Shown: positions 60,293 to 64,000 of the stretch, one piece after another
Position numbering within the stretch: position 1 is the stretch's first letter
Layout: each line of letters starts with the position of its first letter
DNA from: CADEDV01 sp964412375
GTDB taxonomy: Bacteria > Bacteroidota > Bacteroidia > Chitinophagales > Chitinophagaceae
Direction: 5' to 3'
Length of the DNA: 64,000 nucleotides
NCBI GenBank assembly: GCA_964412375.1
Contig: CAYPOD010000009.1
Span: forward strand, 1 to 64,000
Translations under genes and position numbers: made by a program
The notes under the pieces: model-generated
What the model was told of the DNA's origin: nothing
The model's input: the letters and a program-made list of their open reading frames with translations, nothing else
Databases searched by the model: none

Positions 60293-60321
60293 AAATCCCG
60301 GCATGATGCCGGGATTTTTTT
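60293..60321. terminator. Bidirectional terminator between the 52-codon ORF and the outer-membrane gene
   Basis: AATCCCGGC ATGAT GCCGGGATT followed by TTTTT on the plus strand, with an A-rich flank suitable for the minus strand. Confidence 0.8.
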
Positions 60322-60322
60322 A

Positions 60323-63247
60323 TCAGTTGATGCGGATGTTTCGCTCCATCATCCGGTTCATGCCCGGCGGCATCATCGGCTGTTGTGGATTTTTGCCGCC
60401 CATTTTATTCAGGTTAAACAGGAAGCTTACCATGAAGAACCTGCGCAGCACCATGCTTCTTGTGTCCTGGATAAAATTATCACCGGTGGTCCGGTTGATA
60501 CTTTGATTCTGGTTCAGGATGTCGTTCACCGAAAACTTCAGTTCCCCGTTTTTCTTTTTAAACAGTTGTTTGCTGATGCCGGCATTCCACAACGGGATGC
60601 TCTGGTTAAAGCCTTCGGCACGGCCGGTGTTGATGTAATAGTCAAAATCACTGGAGAGAATGATACCGCCTTTCAGGGTCCAGGAAAAATCAAGCGAATA
60701 GGTTTGGGTGAAATAGTCCTCGTCCAGTTGGGTGTTCACTGAATATTTTACATCCGTGTAAGTAATATTGGCCCTTGTGCCGATATTGAATTTTTCTTTG
60801 TTGATGTTCACGCCAAAACCTTGTGTCACCGCTATTGTTTTACCAATATTCTTTTGTTTATACAAAAGGCTTACATCTCTTACATAAGAGATATTGTTGG
60901 TGAAATTGATGCTGGAGCCTTTCAGTTTGGGATTTTTAAAAGGTATGCCAAGTGTGAAGAAAGAAAAAGCCCTGTAATATCCATCCACGTTCACGGGCCG
61001 TGTCAGTTGCACCCCGCGGCTCACGGTGTCAATGCTGTTGACGATCTTGTTACCCGTAGCGCTGAAGTTAATGCTGGCCGCAATGAATTTAAAAGTAAGG
61101 ATATTAAAAGTGTTGTAATTGGCATTGATATTATGGTTGAACTCCTGTTTCAGGTCCGGGTTACCCGTTCTCACATTGGTGGGGTCTGAAACATCCGGCA
61201 CATCCTGCAACTGCGAAATACTGGGCTGGTTGGTTCTGCCATTATAGGCTAGCCTGAAATTTTTACCTCTTGATGGTGTGTAATTAAAATTAGCAGTTGG
61301 AAAAATATTAGTGAAGCGCTGGCTGGTCAGTGAGTCTTTATTGGTCATCGCCTGGAAACTTTGGCTTTCGAGCAATGCTTTTTGCACGCCAAAACCCAAC
61401 TGGTAATTATATTTTGACTTCTGCACCCGGAAATTGGCGCCGACACGATGTGCCAGGAAACTGTTGTCAAAATTATTTGTCTGCGGCAGGTTGGGGTTGT
61501 CATATTTGTCGGTAACGGAATTGTAATTATACACCTGCCTGTCAGAAGTATTTTGGTTATTGGTATAGGCATAGTTTATTTCCAGCAGTTTGTTCAGCCC
61601 CAGCGGTTCGGTGTACGAACCGGAAACCACATTATTATTGGTTGTTGTCTTTTGCAGGTTATTCTGGTCCTGGTCAAAATTGCGGAACAGGCTGCCATCC
61701 TCATTATAAAATTCATTATCAGATACCGTGAACCCCCTGCTGTCACTGTTGCCAAATGTGTTGTTCCAGCCCAGCGTAAAAGTGCGGCCTGTTTTTTTGA
61801 ATTTATGACGGAACAGAAGATTGTTATTCCAGTTAAACCCGTCTCGCCGGTTGCTGTTATTGGTTTTGCTCAGCACTGATAAATATTCCTGCACGGCAGA
61901 AGTTTTCGAAAAAGTGAGGGAACTGTCAAGGCTGAAGCTTTCTGAATGCTGCAAAGTGAGGGATGGTGTATAGAGAATGGAGTTGGCAGAGTCAATAAAA
62001 TATTCCAGCCGGACATTGAAACGGTGATTCTGGTTTTTATTATTCGAACGGGAGGTGCGGCTCAGTGTAGCAATGGAGTCGCTAAAAGTGCTGCGGCGTA
62101 AAATATCCTGCTCCTGGTTTATGTCGCTGTTGGAAATAAAATAGCTGCCGGTGAGTTTTATTTTTTTCCATTCATCGGTAAAATTTAGTCCTGCAGAAAG
62201 CGATTTGATAATACCGGTGCTGCCGCTGCCTCCAAATCCACCAAAGCCACCACCTCCTCCACGGACCGTAACTACCTGCATGCCGCCACCGCCACCTGCG
62301 CCGCCACCCATCATCATACCACCACCACCTCCGCCACCTGCACCACCACCGCCAAAGCCACTGAATCCCCCCATGGTGCTGATGATATCAGAAAATGAAA
62401 AGCCTTGCTTATTGATGTTATTGGCATTGAACAATACTGATAAACGCTGTGTGCCCACAAAGCGGTTGAAGCTGAGATTGCCTTCATAGCGGCCATTGTC
62501 ACCATAACCAACAAGGGCACGGGCAAAATATCCCTTGTTGCGGTCTTTTTTTAGTTTGATGTTTAGTGTTTTGCTGCGGCTGCCATCATCAATTTTGGTG
62601 AATTTGGCCTGGTCGCTCATGTCGTCATACACCTGTATGCTTTCCACCATTTCTGCTGTCAGGTTTTTGGTAGCCAGTTTGGGGTCATTACCAAAAAACT
62701 CTTTGCCATCCACATACACTTTCTGAATATCTTCTCCCTGTGCTTTGATGTTTCCGTCTTTATCCACTTCCACACCGGGTAGTTTTTTCAGCAGGTCTTC
62801 TACTGTTGCATTGGGTTTTGTCTGAAAAGCCCCTGCATTGAACTGCACCGTATCGCCTTTCACCTGGATGGGAATATTGGCATTGATGACCACTTCGCCC
62901 AGCGCCTTGATGTCTTTATCTGCCATCAGGTCGCCAAGGTCGGCATGTTTGTTTTCTGCGGTTATGGATACCGGTTTTATAAAAGGCTGGTAGGCCTGGT
63001 GTGAGATCACCAGCCGGTAATCGCCGATAGCAAGACCTTTTACTTCAAAAGCCCCCTGTTTATTGGTAAGGGTAAATGTGACAAGGGAGGAATCTTTGGT
63101 ATTCAGGACGGAAACCGTGGCATCGGTAACGGGTTGTTTGGAAGCGGTATCGGTCAGTTTCCCTTTAATGCTTCCGTCGGGTCTTTGGGCTTGTGCCACA
63201 GCAAATAAGGACAAGGTGGTTATTAGCAGTACGACAATTTTCTTCAT
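60323..63247 (-). CDS. TonB-type outer-membrane beta-barrel protein with Gly-rich insert
   Basis: 974-residue outer-membrane protein: signal peptide (MKKIVVLLITTLSLFAVAQA), a carboxypeptidase-regulatory-like domain (GSIKGKLTDTASKQPVTDATV), a plug-like region (KPNATVEDLLKKLPGVEVDKDGNI, VYVDGKEFFGNDPKLATKNL), and a large C-terminal barrel. Between plug and barrel, residues 293-342 form a Gly/Met-rich low-complexity segment with runs of Gly. It resembles the SusC-related or outer-membrane-receptor-like proteins of Bacteroidota, but no SusD partner is adjacent. It may import an oligosaccharide or peptide; the ligand is unknown. Confidence 0.9.
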   Translation of the reverse strand: MKKIVVLLITTLSLFAVAQAQRPDGSIKGKLTDTASKQPVTDATVSVLNTKDSSLVTFTLTNKQGAFEVKGLAIGDYRLVISHQAYQPFIKPVSITAENKHADLGDLMADKDIKALGEVVINANIPIQVKGDTVQFNAGAFQTKPNATVEDLLKKLPGVEVDKDGNIKAQGEDIQKVYVDGKEFFGNDPKLATKNLTAEMVESIQVYDDMSDQAKFTKIDDGSRSKTLNIKLKKDRNKGYFARALVGYGDNGRYEGNLSFNRFVGTQRLSVLFNANNINKQGFSFSDIISTMGGFSGFGGGGAGGGGGGGMMMGGGAGGGGGMQVVTVRGGGGGFGGFGGSGSTGIIKSLSAGLNFTDEWKKIKLTGSYFISNSDINQEQDILRRSTFSDSIATLSRTSRSNNKNQNHRFNVRLEYFIDSANSILYTPSLTLQHSESFSLDSSLTFSKTSAVQEYLSVLSKTNNSNRRDGFNWNNNLLFRHKFKKTGRTFTLGWNNTFGNSDSRGFTVSDNEFYNEDGSLFRNFDQDQNNLQKTTTNNNVVSGSYTEPLGLNKLLEINYAYTNNQNTSDRQVYNYNSVTDKYDNPNLPQTNNFDNSFLAHRVGANFRVQKSKYNYQLGFGVQKALLESQSFQAMTNKDSLTSQRFTNIFPTANFNYTPSRGKNFRLAYNGRTNQPSISQLQDVPDVSDPTNVRTGNPDLKQEFNHNINANYNTFNILTFKFIAASINFSATGNKIVNSIDTVSRGVQLTRPVNVDGYYRAFSFFTLGIPFKNPKLKGSSINFTNNISYVRDVSLLYKQKNIGKTIAVTQGFGVNINKEKFNIGTRANITYTDVKYSVNTQLDEDYFTQTYSLDFSWTLKGGIILSSDFDYYINTGRAEGFNQSIPLWNAGISKQLFKKKNGELKFSVNDILNQNQSINRTTGDNFIQDTRSMVLRRFFMVSFLFNLNKMGGKNPQQPMMPPGMNRMMERNIRIN

Positions 63248-63359
63248 AAACGGTTTGAGTAAAGTACGAATTTAGACGTAAGAGATAAAAATAACCTTCG
63301 GGCAGAGGTTAATTCTTCCGGGAAAAGGGATAAACTGGCAGGAATAACCGACGAACTGC

Positions 63360-64000
63360 TTAGCTGAACAGGTACTCCACATCTTCCCTCGTCAGGCTTT
63401 TCACAAACGTAGCATCGTCAGAGATGATCTCTTTGGCCAATGCCCGTTTCTTTTCCTGCAACTGGATGATTTTGTCTTCGATGGTGTCTTTGCATATCAT
63501 GCGGTAGGCAAAAATATTTTTCGTCTGACCAATACGGTGGGTACGGTCAATGGCCTGCTGCTCCACGGCGGGGTTCCACCAGGGATCAACAATATATACA
63601 TAATCCGCAGCGGTAAGGTTAAGACCTACACCACCGGCTTTTAAGGAAATAAGAAACACTCTCACTTCATCATTATTCTGGAAACTTTGAATGGCCTTTT
63701 CCCTGTCCGGCGCCGAAGTGCTGCCGTCAAAATATTCATACTTCACTCCCAGTTCATCCAGCTTGGCTTTGATCAGCGCCAGCATGCCAAGAAACTGCGA
63801 AAAGACCAGCGCCTTATGGTCACCGATGTTTTCAACAATCTCCCTGGCCAGTTCATCCAGTTTGATGGAATGATTCTCAAATTTTTCCTCTTCATTCAAT
63901 ATAGCAGGCGAATCGCAAATTTGCCGCAGCTTCATCAATCCCTGCAAAATGGTGAGTTGCGATTTTTGTATGCCCTGCTCCTGTATGGTGCCGAGTATCT
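63360..64000 (-). CDS. SNF2-family DEAD/DEAH helicase, C-terminal part (continues beyond the window)
   Basis: The visible 212 residues are the second RecA-like lobe of a SNF2 helicase: ALVFSQFLGMLALI, the motif V region VFLISLKAGGVGLNLTAADYVYIVDPWWNP and motif VI AIDRTHRIGQTKNI, followed by a C-terminal helix bundle. The frame stays open to the end of the window, so the N-terminal ATPase lobe and the start lie outside. Such proteins remodel nucleic-acid-protein complexes, for example RNA polymerase recycling (RapA/HepA type). The exact subgroup cannot be told from this part. Confidence 0.92.
   Translation of the reverse strand, partial: ILGTIQEQGIQKSQLTILQGLMKLRQICDSPAILNEEEKFENHSIKLDELAREIVENIGDHKALVFSQFLGMLALIKAKLDELGVKYEYFDGSTSAPDREKAIQSFQNNDEVRVFLISLKAGGVGLNLTAADYVYIVDPWWNPAVEQQAIDRTHRIGQTKNIFAYRMICKDTIEDKIIQLQEKKRALAKEIISDDATFVKSLTREDVEYLFS

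Overview
The window is a 64-kb chromosomal piece of a member of the Bacteroidota, most likely a Chitinophagaceae (Ferruginibacter/Lacibacter-like) bacterium. The reasons are: a type IX secretion (CHU_C, type B) sorting domain; a large TonB-type outer-membrane barrel with a carboxypeptidase-regulatory-like domain; DUF1080/Gfo-Idh sugar genes; many genes preceded by an A-rich leader instead of a Shine-Dalgarno; and the Bacteroidota promoter signature (TTG/TTTG, about 21 bp, TAnnTTTG) in front of tRNA-Phe, arsR and a structured RNA. Heme A synthase suggests aerobic respiration. The assignment below family level is inference. Most of the window is ordinary core and accessory chromosome. There is no rRNA, CRISPR array, prophage or intact insertion sequence.

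Layout: 0-10.4 kb holds a T9SS cargo protein, a 3-keto-sugar pair (Gfo/Idh/MocA + DUF1080), psuG-psuK for pseudouridine breakdown, a lipase-like hydrolase, a second Tat-type Gfo/Idh protein and a formylglycine-enzyme-like (SUMF1) protein. 10.4-19 kb: tRNA-Phe, recQ, manC, a tightly packed exonuclease-RidA-aminotransferase-EamA group and a secreted Xaa-Pro peptidase. 19-21.9 kb: an arsenic cluster arsR-PhoN-like phosphatase-arsM-25-residue Cys microprotein-terminator-arsC with no efflux pump. 22-38 kb: membrane and lipid genes (FabH, lipid kinase, patatin), cox15, rnhB, yciO, a JmjC-like cupin, korB, AhpD-like protein, S9 peptidase, diheme cytochrome and amidase. 38-47.6 kb: acyl-CoA dehydrogenase, MarR and hydrolase, a JAB-motif lipoprotein, GT2, a lone peptide-type ABC permease, O-antigen ligase with a Wzz-like partner, and an Lrp regulator. 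47.65-47.96 kb: an isolated RNA transcription unit with a tRNA-like fold. 48-51.7 kb: MATE, AI-2E family and L,D-transpeptidase-like genes. 51.8-54.2 kb: a small AT-rich island with a DUF1016 nuclease, an AlbA_2 remnant and an HNH nuclease. 54.6-58.2 kb: the 5-oxoprolinase operon pxpB-pxpC-pxpA with an NRAMP-fold transporter. 58.2-64 kb: radical SAM/SPASM protein, a secreted protein, a 52-codon ORF, the outer-membrane barrel and the C-terminal part of a SNF2 helicase running off the end.

Functional links: the pxp operon is a self-contained route for importing and hydrolysing 5-oxoproline, with every junction overlapping. The ars cluster converts arsenate to arsenite and methylates it. PsuK/PsuG salvage pseudouridine. 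The Gfo/Idh + DUF1080 pair fits oxidation and cleavage of glycosides through 3-keto intermediates.

Most interesting: (1) the tRNA-like RNA at 47737-47906, with its own promoter and terminator; (2) the 25-residue CC-motif microprotein and the terminator that splits the ars operon; (3) the NRAMP-like transporter lacking the metal-binding motifs inside the pxp operon; (4) a 52-codon ORF with an unusually strong Shine-Dalgarno. All calls come from reading the sequence; no database search was run.
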